Below are positions 24,873-34,190 of a stretch of 64,000 nt of DNA, piece after piece. Positions within the stretch are counted from its first letter, which is position 1, and every line of letters begins with the position of its first letter. Source of the DNA: JAXGMV01 sp040768445 (GTDB lineage: Bacteria > Chloroflexota > Anaerolineae > Anaerolineales > Anaerolineaceae); the NCBI GenBank assembly GCA_040768445.1, contig JAXGMV010000001.1, forward strand, positions 2,666,001 through 2,730,000, in the 5' to 3' direction. The translations under genes were made by a program, and so were the position numbers. The notes beneath the pieces were generated by a model that saw nothing but the letters and a program-made list of their open reading frames with translations, did no database searches and was not told the DNA's origin.

Positions 24873-26726
24873 GTGAATTCAAGAAATCAGTCTTACGTTA
24901 TTTATCTACTGCTGTTCGTCGCGATTATTGCGATGCTTATCTATAATTTCAATTCAAGCAGCAGCAGCCAGGAAGCAATAACCATCAATGAATTATCTGA
25001 AGCGGTCAAATCTGGTTCAGTTGCCAAGATTGTTGAAGACGAAAACACCCTGAAAATTACTTACAATGATGGCACTCAAAAGACATCAAACAAAGAAACC
25101 AGCGCAACCCTTGTTGAACAACTGTTACACCTGGGTGTCAATACTGAACAATTAGCGCCATCTGAAGTAAAAATTGAGATTAAGCCCCCCAGTGCATGGT
25201 TGGGTGTATTTTCAGCATTAGGTTACATCCTACCTTTTCTTATTCTTGGTGCTGCATTCTTTTTCATTTTCCGCCAGGCTCAGGGAAGCAACAGCGCAGC
25301 TATGTCGTTTGGAAAATCTAAAGCTCGCATGTTTTCAGGTGATCAACCAACAGTTACTTTTGCTGATGTGGCCGGTGTTGAAGAATCCAAAGAGGAACTG
25401 GTAGAAGTTGTTGAATTTTTGAGAGAACCACAAAAATTTATGGCTCTCGGTGCAAGAATTCCAAAAGGTGTACTTTTGGTTGGCCCTCCCGGTACAGGTA
25501 AAACATTAATCGCTAAAGCTGTGTCTGGAGAAGCTGGCGTGCCATTCTTCTCAATTTCAGGCTCTGAATTTGTCGAAATGTTTGTTGGCGTAGGCGCGAG
25601 CCGCGTGAGGGATTTATTTGAACAGGCGAAGCGTCAGTCTCCTTGTATTGTGTTTGTTGATGAAATTGATGCAGTTGGACGTCAACGCGGCGCTGGTTTG
25701 GGCGGCAGCCACGATGAACGTGAACAAACCCTCAATCAACTTTTGGTCGAGATGGATGGTTTTGACACGGATACCAACATCATCATTATGGCCGCAACCA
25801 ATAGACCCGATATTCTTGACCCTGCTTTACTGAGGCCTGGTCGGTTTGATAGGAGAGTTGTGCTTGATAGACCCGATGTCAAAGGTCGTGAAGCTATTCT
25901 AAAGGTTCATGTCAAAGGTAAACCACTGGATAAAGAAATTGATCTCTCAGTACTTGCCAAGCTTACTCCTGGTTTTGTGGGAGCTGATATCGAAAATCTT
26001 GTCAATGAAGCCGCAATTTTGGCAGCCCGACGCAATAAAAAAGTAATCAGCCAGCCCGAATTCCAGGAAGCCATTGAAAGAGTAATTGCCGGCCCTGAGC
26101 GCAAGAGCCGCCTGATTACACCTGAAGAGAAGTACATCATCGCCTATCATGAGGCGGGTCATGCCATCATCATGCAAGCGATACCTGAACATGATCCGGT
26201 CCAGAAAGTCACCATTGTGCCGCGTGGGATGGCTGGTGGATACACTCTCTCACTCCCAGAAGATGACCGAACTTTAATTGCCCGCAAGAAAATGATGGCA
26301 CAGCTGACAGCTCTGCTCGGGGGTCGTGTTGCTGAGCAAATGGTTTTCGACGACTTTACTTCTGGCGCTTCTAATGACCTTGAAAGAGTCACCAAGATGG
26401 CTCGACAAATGGTTACACGCCTGGGTATGAGCACTGAGCTTGGTCCAATGGTCTATGGACAAAAAGAGGAGCTTGTTTTCCTTGGTCGTGAGATTTCCGA
26501 GCAAAGGGATTACTCAGAGGCTGTAGCCCAACAAATAGACCGAGAAGTACGGAAAATTGTCAATGAAGCCTACGAGAGGGCAAAAGAAATCCTCACGACC
26601 TATCGTGGTAAGTTGGATGAAGTTGCCAGCACGCTCTTAGAAAAAGAAACCATAAACCGTGAGGAATTTGAAGCGATTTTTCCTGCACCAGAAGGCAAGG
26701 TTAGCGGGACACCATTGGTCCAGTAA
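24873..26726 (+). CDS. ftsH: ATP-dependent zinc metalloprotease FtsH
   Basis: A membrane-anchored AAA+ protease that degrades misfolded and regulatory proteins. The 617 residues have two N-terminal membrane segments (residues ~8-26 and ~108-132) flanking a small periplasmic domain. The AAA module follows with Walker A GPPGTGKT (~204), Walker B VFVDEID (~260) and the SRH, NRPDILDPALLRPGRFDRR. The zinc site HEAGH is at ~426. It starts with GTG behind a strong GGAGGT. It is monocistronic, ended by a hairpin. Confidence 0.97.
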   Translation: MNSRNQSYVIYLLLFVAIIAMLIYNFNSSSSSQEAITINELSEAVKSGSVAKIVEDENTLKITYNDGTQKTSNKETSATLVEQLLHLGVNTEQLAPSEVKIEIKPPSAWLGVFSALGYILPFLILGAAFFFIFRQAQGSNSAAMSFGKSKARMFSGDQPTVTFADVAGVEESKEELVEVVEFLREPQKFMALGARIPKGVLLVGPPGTGKTLIAKAVSGEAGVPFFSISGSEFVEMFVGVGASRVRDLFEQAKRQSPCIVFVDEIDAVGRQRGAGLGGSHDEREQTLNQLLVEMDGFDTDTNIIIMAATNRPDILDPALLRPGRFDRRVVLDRPDVKGREAILKVHVKGKPLDKEIDLSVLAKLTPGFVGADIENLVNEAAILAARRNKKVISQPEFQEAIERVIAGPERKSRLITPEEKYIIAYHEAGHAIIMQAIPEHDPVQKVTIVPRGMAGGYTLSLPEDDRTLIARKKMMAQLTALLGGRVAEQMVFDDFTSGASNDLERVTKMARQMVTRLGMSTELGPMVYGQKEELVFLGREISEQRDYSEAVAQQIDREVRKIVNEAYERAKEILTTYRGKLDEVASTLLEKETINREEFEAIFPAPEGKVSGTPLVQ

Positions 26727-26744
26727 GAAAAGTCTACAAAATAA

Positions 26745-26774
26745 TAGAGTCGGTACTGATGCCGGCTCTATTTA
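26745..26774. terminator. Terminator between convergent ftsH and acyl-CoA synthetase genes
   Basis: An 11-bp stem with G-U pairs (TAGAGTCGGTA at 26745-26755, TGCCGGCTCTA at 26760-26770) and a CTGA loop. The T-run is interrupted in both directions. Confidence 0.7.
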
Positions 26775-26775
26775 T

Positions 26776-28449
26776 TTAATCTTGTGTAAGTTCGATGTGT
26801 CTGCGAATGAGTTCTCTTTTCAACACTTTGCCAACTGCGGTCCTGGGCAGCTCTGATACAAATTCCACCAGAGCGGGGACTTTATAACCTGCAAGGGAAT
26901 CTCTGCACCAACTCCTCACTTTTTGCTCGGTCATCTGTACATCAGGTTTAAGGACAATCCATGCCTTAACCCTTTCGGTGAGATTTGAACCGGGTACACC
27001 GGCAACCGCAGCTTCCTGAATATTGGGATTCTCTGCCAGCACTTCTTCAATTTCCCTTGGCCAAACTTGAAACCCGCCAATTTTTATAAGTTCTTTTTTT
27101 CGTGCAACAAGGTAAAAGTAGCCGTCTTGATCTACATAAGCGATATCACCTGTATGCAGCCAGCCATCCTTGAGCGTCTCAACCGTTTCTTCTGGACGTT
27201 GGTGATACCCCTGCATCACCTGTGGTCCTTTGATCAGTAGTTCTCCAGTTTCACCAATTGGTTTCTTAATTGATGGATCTTCTAGATCCACAATTTTGCA
27301 ATCAACATCTGGTAATGGCAGGCCAATTGAGCCGACGCGGTTGTCTCCACTAACTGGATTACAGTGTGTCGCTGTTGGTGCTTCAGATAAACCATAACCT
27401 TCGACAAGTGTCCCACTAATGAATGCCTCAAAGATGCGTTTTGTTTCGGGTGATAGCGGCGCTGAACCTGATATGCACACTTTGATAGATTTGAGATTGT
27501 AAATACCCTGCTTCATTGACGGGTTTTGATTAATTGCAGAATACATATTCGGAACCCCGGGGAACAGGGTTGCTTGATATCTTTGGATTTTTTCAAGAAT
27601 GCTATTGATATCTCGTGGGTTTTCAATCAACACCAAACTGGCGCCCAGTGCTACACCAACACTCATGGCAACTATCATTCCATAGACGTGATACAGGGGA
27701 ATAGCTGTTAGCACAACTTCTTCACCAGCTTTACAAATGGAAAGCCATTCAGTGAATTGCAGCGTGTTGGCTGCCAGGTTACGGTGTAAACCAACAGCTC
27801 CTTTGGGTTCTCCAGTTGTGCCACCGCTGTACTGCAGTATCGCAACATCATCAGTCTCAACTTTCGGCAATTCAGGCACTTGTTCTGGAGTTTTCATAAA
27901 TTGATCAAAAGTCAAAACCCTTTCTGATAGTCTGTCACTAACCGGGTAACCAGGCTTCTCAAACTCATCGGATACTTCTTTATCTCTCTTAACACATACT
28001 ATGCGCTTGATTAATCCTCCTTTCAAAAGACTCTGATACTCATGGACTTTTTCTTCTGAGCAGATCAACCAATCAATACCAGCATCTTTAATCTGGTAGG
28101 TGTATTCTCTTTCCTTATAATAAGGATTAATAGCAACCACAACAGCGCCTGCTCGCAAAATGCCATAATAAGCAATGACAAATTCAGGGCAGTTGGGCAG
28201 GCTGAGACCAATTTTCTGACCCTTTTTGATACCCATTCGAACCAGATTTTGTGCCACACGCATAACTTTTTCCAGGGTCTCTTGAAATGTGTGTTCGTTT
28301 GTCTCTCCAATTAAGCAGATTTGTTGGGGATATTCTTTTGCTGCTTCTTCTAAAAACGAAAGCATCGTCTTTCCCTCATCGTAGGGTAAAGACTGCCTGA
28401 CAGTTGGATCATAATTTTTCAACCATTTTTTTTCCATATGTCCATCCAT
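26776..28449 (-). CDS. Long-chain acyl-CoA synthetase (AMP-forming)
   Basis: Activates fatty acids to acyl-CoA through an acyl-AMP. The 557 residues carry the P-loop-like LQYSGGTTGEPKGAVGLH, the adenine-binding GYGLSEAPTATHC, the GWLHTGDIAYVDQDGY hinge region and the C-terminal catalytic Lys region PRTAVGKVLKREL. It resembles FadD and medium/long-chain ligases; chain-length preference is not visible. It follows miaA by 17 nt on the same strand. A second Met five codons in is an alternative start. Confidence 0.9.
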   Translation of the reverse strand: MDGHMEKKWLKNYDPTVRQSLPYDEGKTMLSFLEEAAKEYPQQICLIGETNEHTFQETLEKVMRVAQNLVRMGIKKGQKIGLSLPNCPEFVIAYYGILRAGAVVVAINPYYKEREYTYQIKDAGIDWLICSEEKVHEYQSLLKGGLIKRIVCVKRDKEVSDEFEKPGYPVSDRLSERVLTFDQFMKTPEQVPELPKVETDDVAILQYSGGTTGEPKGAVGLHRNLAANTLQFTEWLSICKAGEEVVLTAIPLYHVYGMIVAMSVGVALGASLVLIENPRDINSILEKIQRYQATLFPGVPNMYSAINQNPSMKQGIYNLKSIKVCISGSAPLSPETKRIFEAFISGTLVEGYGLSEAPTATHCNPVSGDNRVGSIGLPLPDVDCKIVDLEDPSIKKPIGETGELLIKGPQVMQGYHQRPEETVETLKDGWLHTGDIAYVDQDGYFYLVARKKELIKIGGFQVWPREIEEVLAENPNIQEAAVAGVPGSNLTERVKAWIVLKPDVQMTEQKVRSWCRDSLAGYKVPALVEFVSELPRTAVGKVLKRELIRRHIELTQD

Positions 28450-28466
28450 GGTTATTCAATCATCCA

Positions 28467-29393
28467 TTAGCCAATAAAACCAGTACGTTTTAGATATTCC
28501 ATAATTTCCGAAAGGATATTATCGTGATACTCAAACCATTGAATAGCCTTGTCATCAGATTTGAACCAATTTGCCTGCCGACGCACATAGGTTCTTGTAT
28601 TGCGTTTGATTAGCATAATTGCTGTTTCCAAATCATACTCACCTTGAAGATAAGCGCAGATTTCTTTATAGCCAATAGCAGATATGGACGGCAGTGCGGT
28701 AGTATATCCAAGTCTTAGCAAGCCTGCTACCTCTTCAACCAAGCCGGCTTTCAACATCTCTTCTATACGTTGGTCAATACGTTCGTAAAGCTGTTCTCTC
28801 GGGCGGGTAATGCCAATTTGGATTACCTCGTAGTTGCTCTCAGATTTGACTCTTTGCTCAGAAAATCTCTTTCCAGATAGGAATATTACCTCCAAGGCTC
28901 TGATTGTTCGACGTAAATTCCTTGGATCAATCCTGCCAGCGGCTTCGGGGTCTAACAAGGATAATTTTTTATGCAGTTCATAGACACCTATCTTCTCAGA
29001 CCACTTTTGCAAAACCTCGCGTAGACTATCATCTGGTTCCTGTTTTGGAATATCCCACCCCTCAGTAATGGACCGGATATACTGTCCGGTACCACCTACT
29101 AGAATAGGTTTATTCCCTCTGGCATAGATCTCATCAACCAGCTGCTTGACCTTTTGGCGGTACAGCGCTAAATTGACGACCTCGTCAGGCTTTGCGATAT
29201 CAATCAGATGATGCGGCACACGCGCTAAGGCACCTGCATTTGGCTTGGCAGTACCTATATCCATCCCGACATAAAACAACCGCGAATCAGCCGAGATGAT
29301 CTCGCCGCCTATTGCTTCTGCCAGTTTAATGGATAACTCTGTCTTACCAGCCGCAGTCGGTCCAACAATCAACAGGATAGTTGGTCTATTCAT
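28467..29393 (-). CDS. miaA: tRNA dimethylallyltransferase
   Basis: Adds a dimethylallyl group to A37 of tRNAs reading UNN codons. It has P-loop VGPTAAGKTELS, ISADSRLFYVGMDIGTAKP and GGTGQYIRSITEG. The 308-residue form begins at the ATG at 29393, giving the normal MNRPTILLIVGPTA... N-terminus and a short overlap with yraN; an upstream in-frame ATG at 29411 would add six residues. Its DMAPP substrate is supplied by the fni/prenyl pathway encoded elsewhere in the window. Confidence 0.95.
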   Translation of the reverse strand: MNRPTILLIVGPTAAGKTELSIKLAEAIGGEIISADSRLFYVGMDIGTAKPNAGALARVPHHLIDIAKPDEVVNLALYRQKVKQLVDEIYARGNKPILVGGTGQYIRSITEGWDIPKQEPDDSLREVLQKWSEKIGVYELHKKLSLLDPEAAGRIDPRNLRRTIRALEVIFLSGKRFSEQRVKSESNYEVIQIGITRPREQLYERIDQRIEEMLKAGLVEEVAGLLRLGYTTALPSISAIGYKEICAYLQGEYDLETAIMLIKRNTRTYVRRQANWFKSDDKAIQWFEYHDNILSEIMEYLKRTGFIG

Positions 29394-29757
29394 CACTGAC
29401 TGCGTTTTCATAACGGGTTATACCTGCTCTACGAAGTTTGTGATTAAGTTTAACAGCAATCACATCCAACTGCCAATCAACATCTTCCTGTTCAGTAGTT
29501 TGAAGGTAATATTCAGCGGAATCAATCATGTGGCTGGCCTTAGTTTCATCGACTGCATCTTCAGGGTTACCAAACTGATTTGAGGATCTTGTTTTAACTT
29601 CAAGAAAAATCAACCTTTCCTTATCACGTGCGATGATGTCAATCTCTCCATGTGGTGTTCGAAAATTACGCGCAATGATTGTCAGCCCATTTTTTATCAA
29701 ATATTCACAGGCAGCACTTTCACCCAAACGACCGATTGTTTGTTTATCAATCGACAT
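29386..29757 (-). CDS. YraN/UPF0102 family nuclease-like protein
   Basis: A 123-residue restriction-endonuclease-like fold: GEIDIIARDKERLIFLEVKTRS carries the PD-(D/E)xK-type Asp, Glu and Lys, preceded by RLGESAACEYLIKNG. The family's role is unsettled (linked to recombination or competence). It overlaps miaA by 8 nt at its 3' end and follows the glycosyltransferase by 3 nt. Confidence 0.9.
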   Translation of the reverse strand: MSIDKQTIGRLGESAACEYLIKNGLTIIARNFRTPHGEIDIIARDKERLIFLEVKTRSSNQFGNPEDAVDETKASHMIDSAEYYLQTTEQEDVDWQLDVIAVKLNHKLRRAGITRYENAVSDE

Positions 29758-29760
29758 ATT

Positions 29761-30852
29761 TTATTTCTCGAGCAGTGTTATTAAACATTCGGCAGCCATT
29801 AGAGCCCCTTTTTGGCCAATTCTTTGTGCAGTTCCCAAGCTAAGGGAATCCCCAATTTCTTTAAGCCACTCACCGCTTTCAAAATCCATCAGAGGGATTT
29901 CTCTTGAGGGAATATTCTTCTTAATAAAGTCGTCCAATGGGCCAGATTCTCTAAAATCCGGCCGAAGGATATATCCGAAAGCATTACCGGCTTGATAGAC
30001 TTCAGCAATGGTGCTGTAACCAGCTTTCCCAATGATCAGGTCACTGGCATTGATCAGGTCAGGGTGGAAAAATTCTGAGTGGTGTGGCAGATAAGCCACG
30101 TTATTCACCCTGCGAGTACAACCATCAACGCCAGGTAAAATGAATGAATACGGCTCATATTCATAAAGCTTCTCCATAAATTGATAGTCTTGCGGGATGC
30201 CTCCCATAGTGATCATAATCGCAGGGTGATCCGTTGGTAAATCAAGCTGATTGAGTGTCGTTAACTTATCTGTCCTGATTGATCTCGCAATGGGTGGGCA
30301 GTAAAATGCCTCTTTTAATCGCGGAGAACACAGTGGTTCAGATTGAATCCTGTATGTTGCAGCGTCGTTTATCGTTTGATAAAGACTGATATAGTGGCGG
30401 ATCACCGGCCATGGCTGAACATATGAGTCGTAAATCCAATCCCAGGTAAAATTTTCTATCAGGCAAACCGGTATGCTGCCTGCTTTACCAGCTAATATAC
30501 CTAATGGAGAGATATCCGCTACAATCAGGTTGACTTTATCACGATTGAGTTTAGTGGCAAGTAGCTGAATATTTTTTGGAGTCAGCATCTTTTCAAATTC
30601 ACTTAACCGGTCTAGCGTTGATTTTAAATCTTCAGTTACTGAGGAGAGCTGAACCAACCCGACATCTGTAATCATTGAATGGTAGTTATAAGGTCCTTTT
30701 ATCGATTGGCGGAAGAACCACTCTGGGATGGTTGTGTATATATCAAAAATAATACCGCTGTCAAGTCGATGCAGTGATTCCATTACTGCCGAAGCGCGGC
30801 CTGCATGACCAAAACCATGCGGCGTGATGAAGTAAGCAATTCGATAAGTCAT
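29761..30852 (-). CDS. GT-B glycosyltransferase-like protein (MurG/UGT type)
   Basis: A 363-residue protein with two Rossmann halves. The N-terminal motif YFITPHGFGHAGRASAVM is the donor/acceptor Gly-rich loop seen in MurG-like and UDP-glucuronosyl-like enzymes. The C-terminal half has TMGGIPQ and DLIIGKAGYSTIAEVYQAG, the sugar-nucleotide-binding signature. No membrane segment. The ATG at 30852 is preferred: an open frame runs back to 30921, but those codons enter the inverted repeat of the neighbouring insertion sequence. The native promoter may have been displaced by that insertion. Sugar and acceptor are unknown. Confidence 0.83.
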   Translation of the reverse strand: MTYRIAYFITPHGFGHAGRASAVMESLHRLDSGIIFDIYTTIPEWFFRQSIKGPYNYHSMITDVGLVQLSSVTEDLKSTLDRLSEFEKMLTPKNIQLLATKLNRDKVNLIVADISPLGILAGKAGSIPVCLIENFTWDWIYDSYVQPWPVIRHYISLYQTINDAATYRIQSEPLCSPRLKEAFYCPPIARSIRTDKLTTLNQLDLPTDHPAIMITMGGIPQDYQFMEKLYEYEPYSFILPGVDGCTRRVNNVAYLPHHSEFFHPDLINASDLIIGKAGYSTIAEVYQAGNAFGYILRPDFRESGPLDDFIKKNIPSREIPLMDFESGEWLKEIGDSLSLGTAQRIGQKGALMAAECLITLLEK

Positions 30853-30913
30853 TAGTATTTTCCGATACAGAACCGTTTTGATTTTACTTGATTTTCTGCC
30901 TGCACCTGCGTAA

Positions 30914-30970
30914 TGCCTCAAAAGAAAATGTTACTATAGGGTAATCGTTGCCTCAAATAAGAATGTTACC
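30914..30970. repeat. Left terminal inverted repeat of the insertion sequence
   Basis: 57 bp with two TGCCTCA motifs, at 30914 and 30949, each followed by ATGTTAC. It is the inverted counterpart of 32142-32197. Confidence 0.85.
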
Positions 30971-32108
30971 GAACAATTTTCCACAATAATGCTACCTTAG
31001 TATCAATACTGGTTCTCAATGAAACAGGATTCAAATGCAAGTATTGGTCAGTAAGTCGAGCTTTAATCTCTACTGGAAGTGATACAAGTTCCAAAACTCG
31101 TCTAAATGGAGTCTTGGCCTGATCATACGTGTGGATGGTCTTACCGTCAACCCGTTCTTTAGCCACTAGTTTAAGAACAGGTTGGAAGAAATTGATATAA
31201 AGCCGCACATCAGCATAGATTGAACCTAACAAAGATAGTTCCTCAGGAGTTTCCAGACGGTCATAGCCAACTGTGTGGCGAACAACAGACCAATTCTTTT
31301 GCTCTACATGTGCCTGATCGTTTTTTTGGTAAGGGCGAGAACGCGTGAAAGTGATCTTCTCAGAAAGACAATATCGGTAAAGCGTATCGTTTATAAATTC
31401 ACTACCATTGTCTGAATCAAGTCCAAGTAAAGGGAATGGTAAGTTGTGTCGTAACACAGCAATGGCTTGAGAAACAGCGAATTGGGTCTTATTAGGTAAT
31501 GCAAGGCATTCTGTCCATCCTGTGGCTAAATCAGTGGCTGTGAGAGTGTTTAGATAGATTCCTTCGGTAGACGGACCACAATGAGCCACCAGATCAATTT
31601 CCAGAAAGCCTGGGTGTTCATCTTCCCAGGGAGTAAAGGTGCGGATGGGGATTGCTTTTTTGAGTAAGCTTCCCGGTTTAGTAGTTGAGAGACCATGTTG
31701 AGATGGGGTAAAACGGGCCTTCTTCAAACAGCGATCTATAGTTGCTCGGCTCATGCTCAAAAGCAATTGCTTTACTTCTGGTGATAAATGGAGTTCATTG
31801 CAGCGCTCAAGAACCCGAACGCCTTCCGGCAGGAAGGGGTGCAATCTTTTTGAACATATACGACCATAGATTTCCCAAATTTTTTCCAATTCATCTACCA
31901 CTGCGCCCTGGTAAATTTTACGGCGCCCTGGTTTGTTTACCCCTTTTGGTTTTGGGGCATGTTTCAACACTCTAATTGCATATTTCCGATGATAACCGGT
32001 GGTTGCGATAAACTCATCAAGTATCTGTTTTTTTCCAGCTCTATTAGCCTTCAAATACCGCGGACGAATTGCTTCGATCATCTCGCGTTTGCTGCGTTGA
32101 CTCATCAT
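30966..32108 (-). CDS. Integrase-type (rve, DDE) transposase
   Basis: A 380-residue transposase. The N-terminal ~90 residues form an HTH DNA-binding region (FIATTGYHRKYAIRVLKHA). The rve catalytic core follows with EIDLVAHCG (first Asp), GLDSDNGSEFIN (second Asp) and KNDQAHVEQKNWSVVR (Glu), a DDE spacing of about 35. The reading frame is intact and has a strong GAGGGAGA site, so it looks active. The stop codon lies inside the left inverted repeat. It belongs to the IS3/IS481-like integrase-fold transposases; I cannot assign the exact IS family. Confidence 0.92.
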   Translation of the reverse strand: MMSQRSKREMIEAIRPRYLKANRAGKKQILDEFIATTGYHRKYAIRVLKHAPKPKGVNKPGRRKIYQGAVVDELEKIWEIYGRICSKRLHPFLPEGVRVLERCNELHLSPEVKQLLLSMSRATIDRCLKKARFTPSQHGLSTTKPGSLLKKAIPIRTFTPWEDEHPGFLEIDLVAHCGPSTEGIYLNTLTATDLATGWTECLALPNKTQFAVSQAIAVLRHNLPFPLLGLDSDNGSEFINDTLYRYCLSEKITFTRSRPYQKNDQAHVEQKNWSVVRHTVGYDRLETPEELSLLGSIYADVRLYINFFQPVLKLVAKERVDGKTIHTYDQAKTPFRRVLELVSLPVEIKARLTDQYLHLNPVSLRTSIDTKVALLWKIVR

Positions 32109-32141
32109 ATTCTCCCTCTGCGGACCTGAAATCCGCTCTAG

Positions 32142-32197
32142 GGTAACATTTATTTTGAGGCAACGTTCTTTCCTATAGTAAGATTAATTGTGAGGCA
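32142..32197. repeat. Right terminal inverted repeat of the insertion sequence
   Basis: 56 bp. Read on the minus strand it begins TGCCTCACAATTAATC, shares TTACTATAGG with the left end and closes with AAATAAATGTTACC. Confidence 0.85.
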
Positions 32198-32275
32198 ATT
32201 CGCCTGCAAGTTGTTTTGTGATGCATATGTTAGAATTTATTTTTATCCTGTGTTTACGATAAATTCTGGAGCCAA

Positions 32276-33817
32276 ATGAAACATCTCGCCCGCTCTACAC
32301 TGATCGTTGCCTTCTTCTTCGGGGTGGATAAAATCCTTGGGTTTATTCGCCAAACGCTGGTTGCCAGGCAATTTTCTTTGAGTTACGAGCTGGATGTGTT
32401 CAATGCGGCAAACAACATTCCAGACTTGCTTTCTGCACTAATTTCTGGTGGCGCTTTAGGGGTTGCCTTGATCCCGGTACTGTCAGAATATCTGGAGCAA
32501 AAAGGGCATAAGGAAGCCTGGGATTTATTCTCCCGAATTCTAAACCTGGCCTTTTTAGTTACGGCTGTCATTTCAATTATCCTTGCATTAGTTGCCCCCT
32601 GGTTTGTTGACAAAATTATCGTACCCGGCTTTCCACAAGAGCAAAAAGCTCTGACTGTGGAGCTGATGCGGCTTGATCTGATAGCAATTACGATTTTTTC
32701 AATCAGCGGCTTGATCATGGCAGGTTTACAGGCAAACCAGCATTTTCTGCTGCCTGCTCTTGCGCCTGGGCTCTACAATATCGGCCAAATATTTGGCGCA
32801 ATGATCTTATCACCGCAAAATGGGTATCAAATTGGCCCAATCACCCTGCCTGCTTTTGGCTTGGGCATTCATGGACTTGTCTATGGTGTCATCATTGGCG
32901 CACTGCTTCATCTCATCATACAAGTTCCAGGTTTACTGAAATTCAAGTTCAAATGGACACCGGCCATTAATCTTAACAACCCGGGTGTCAGAACCGTCCT
33001 CAGCTTAATGGGGCCAAGGGTCCTGACCATGTTTTTTATCCAGCTGTTTTTCATCGTGAGGGATAATCTTGCGTCCGGTTTAGGCGAAGGCTCAGTGACC
33101 GCCTTGAACCTGGGCTGGTTTATCATGCAGGTGCCAGAAACATTGATCGGTACAGCGGTAGCCATTGCCCTCCTGCCAACCATATCAGAGATTTTTGCAA
33201 GAGGGGATTCTGAAGCTTTCACCAGAACGGTGAATCTCTCAATTAGAGTCATCCTTGCACTGACAATTCCAGTAGCTATAGTTCTTGCTATCGGCATTAA
33301 ACCGCTTGTTGAGATTGCTTTCGGATTTGACGATCAAGGCACGCAAATGGTCGTTACAGCCACCAGGCTGTACTTGCTTGGATTGTGCGGTCATTCACTG
33401 CTCGAGATCGGTTCACGATCTTTTTATGCCCAGCAAAATGCAAAAATACCACTTTTTGCGGCCGCCATAAATTCACTCGCCTATATCGTTGGCGCAAACT
33501 TGTTATCCAAATCACTTGGTTTTGCCGGCATTGCGCTGACAAACTCGGTTGTCTTTACATTAGAGGCGCTGTTATTGTTGTACTTACTGACCCGAAAGTA
33601 CCCGAAAATTGTAGACCTCAAAGGGACTATTGTAAGACTGATCCCGGCGCTTGCAATATCAAGTGGGATTACCTATTACGCCTTAAGACTGAATCTAAAC
33701 ATTCCATTATGGATGCTTTCGCTTGCCGGCATGGGATTGGGATTGTCATTGTCACTGGCGTTAATGTTTCCCGAAATTCGCAATTTAATCAGGTTGGAAA
33801 CGAAAAAAACTTCCTGA
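32276..33817 (+). CDS. murJ: Lipid II flippase MurJ/MviN
   Basis: Flips the peptidoglycan precursor lipid II across the cytoplasmic membrane. The 513-residue protein has about 14 hydrophobic segments along its length. It opens with the family N-terminus FGVDKILGFIRQTLVARQFS and includes the conserved ELDVFNAANNIPDLLSALIS and FIMQVPETLIGTAVAIALLP. A Gly-Gly-Ala-Cys-poor but family-like C-terminus ends in two helices. A CTGGAG ribosome site precedes the ATG. It lies 79 nt beyond the insertion sequence and is transcribed away from it. Confidence 0.94.
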   Translation: MKHLARSTLIVAFFFGVDKILGFIRQTLVARQFSLSYELDVFNAANNIPDLLSALISGGALGVALIPVLSEYLEQKGHKEAWDLFSRILNLAFLVTAVISIILALVAPWFVDKIIVPGFPQEQKALTVELMRLDLIAITIFSISGLIMAGLQANQHFLLPALAPGLYNIGQIFGAMILSPQNGYQIGPITLPAFGLGIHGLVYGVIIGALLHLIIQVPGLLKFKFKWTPAINLNNPGVRTVLSLMGPRVLTMFFIQLFFIVRDNLASGLGEGSVTALNLGWFIMQVPETLIGTAVAIALLPTISEIFARGDSEAFTRTVNLSIRVILALTIPVAIVLAIGIKPLVEIAFGFDDQGTQMVVTATRLYLLGLCGHSLLEIGSRSFYAQQNAKIPLFAAAINSLAYIVGANLLSKSLGFAGIALTNSVVFTLEALLLLYLLTRKYPKIVDLKGTIVRLIPALAISSGITYYALRLNLNIPLWMLSLAGMGLGLSLSLALMFPEIRNLIRLETKKTS

Positions 33818-34190
33818 AAACGTCAACCTTGAGCTCAGACAATTGTGCTCACGTACCTGTTGAATGGTGCGAATAATTATCCCATTTATAGTTTTGATGG
33901 TATCTTCAAACACGGGGATAATCAACTTGATTAATGAAATGAAGAGGGTGATGTCAGATATTCGTTATTTATGTCAGTGGTCAATCTGCTGGTATGATAA
34001 AATTTTATTAGTCGGCTGATGTTGGTTGATCGGAAACTTTTAGTAACTTAGCTAAAGTAGCTTTCTAATAGCAACTGCTGATAGCAGACAAAATTTTGAC
34101 CTCAGCGCTAATAATATTTGTCTTCATAAAATCATTTATCGCCATCGGAACGAACATTTGGACTTGTAAACACATACTGGAGAAATTGCC
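33818..34190. other. 373-bp gene-free interval between murJ and DUF4956 gene
   Basis: I find no open frame with a ribosome site, no RNA gene and no convincing terminator here. A small perfect inverted repeat (CTGCT-gat-AGCAG) lies near 34075. AT-rich sequence before 34191 probably contains the promoter of the DUF4956 gene, but no consensus pair with correct spacing stands out. Confidence 0.5.

Larger units (their letters stand above)
30914..32197 (-). mobile_element. Complete insertion sequence with DDE transposase and ~56-bp inverted repeats
   Basis: A 1284-bp element bounded by TGCCTCA...TGAGGCA. The left end (30914-30970) and right end (32142-32197) are imperfect inverted repeats of 57 and 56 bp sharing TTACTATAGG, GTTGCCTCAAA and ATGTTACC in order. 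Each end contains two TGCCTCA...TTAC submotifs about 35 bp apart, probably transposase binding sites. One transposase fills the interior. No target duplication is evident in the flanks (CTGCGTAA on the left, ATTCGCCT on the right), so the element is either old or its exact tips are off by a base or two. Confidence 0.88.

Noticed and set aside
30853..30921. N-terminal extension of the glycosyltransferase into the insertion sequence
   Set aside because: The codons lie partly in the inverted repeat and are unrelated to the family; the ATG at 30852 gives the natural start.
30906..32205. Target-site duplication around the insertion sequence
   Set aside because: Flanks share a CCTGCA string but not adjacent to the element ends, so it is not a convincing duplication.
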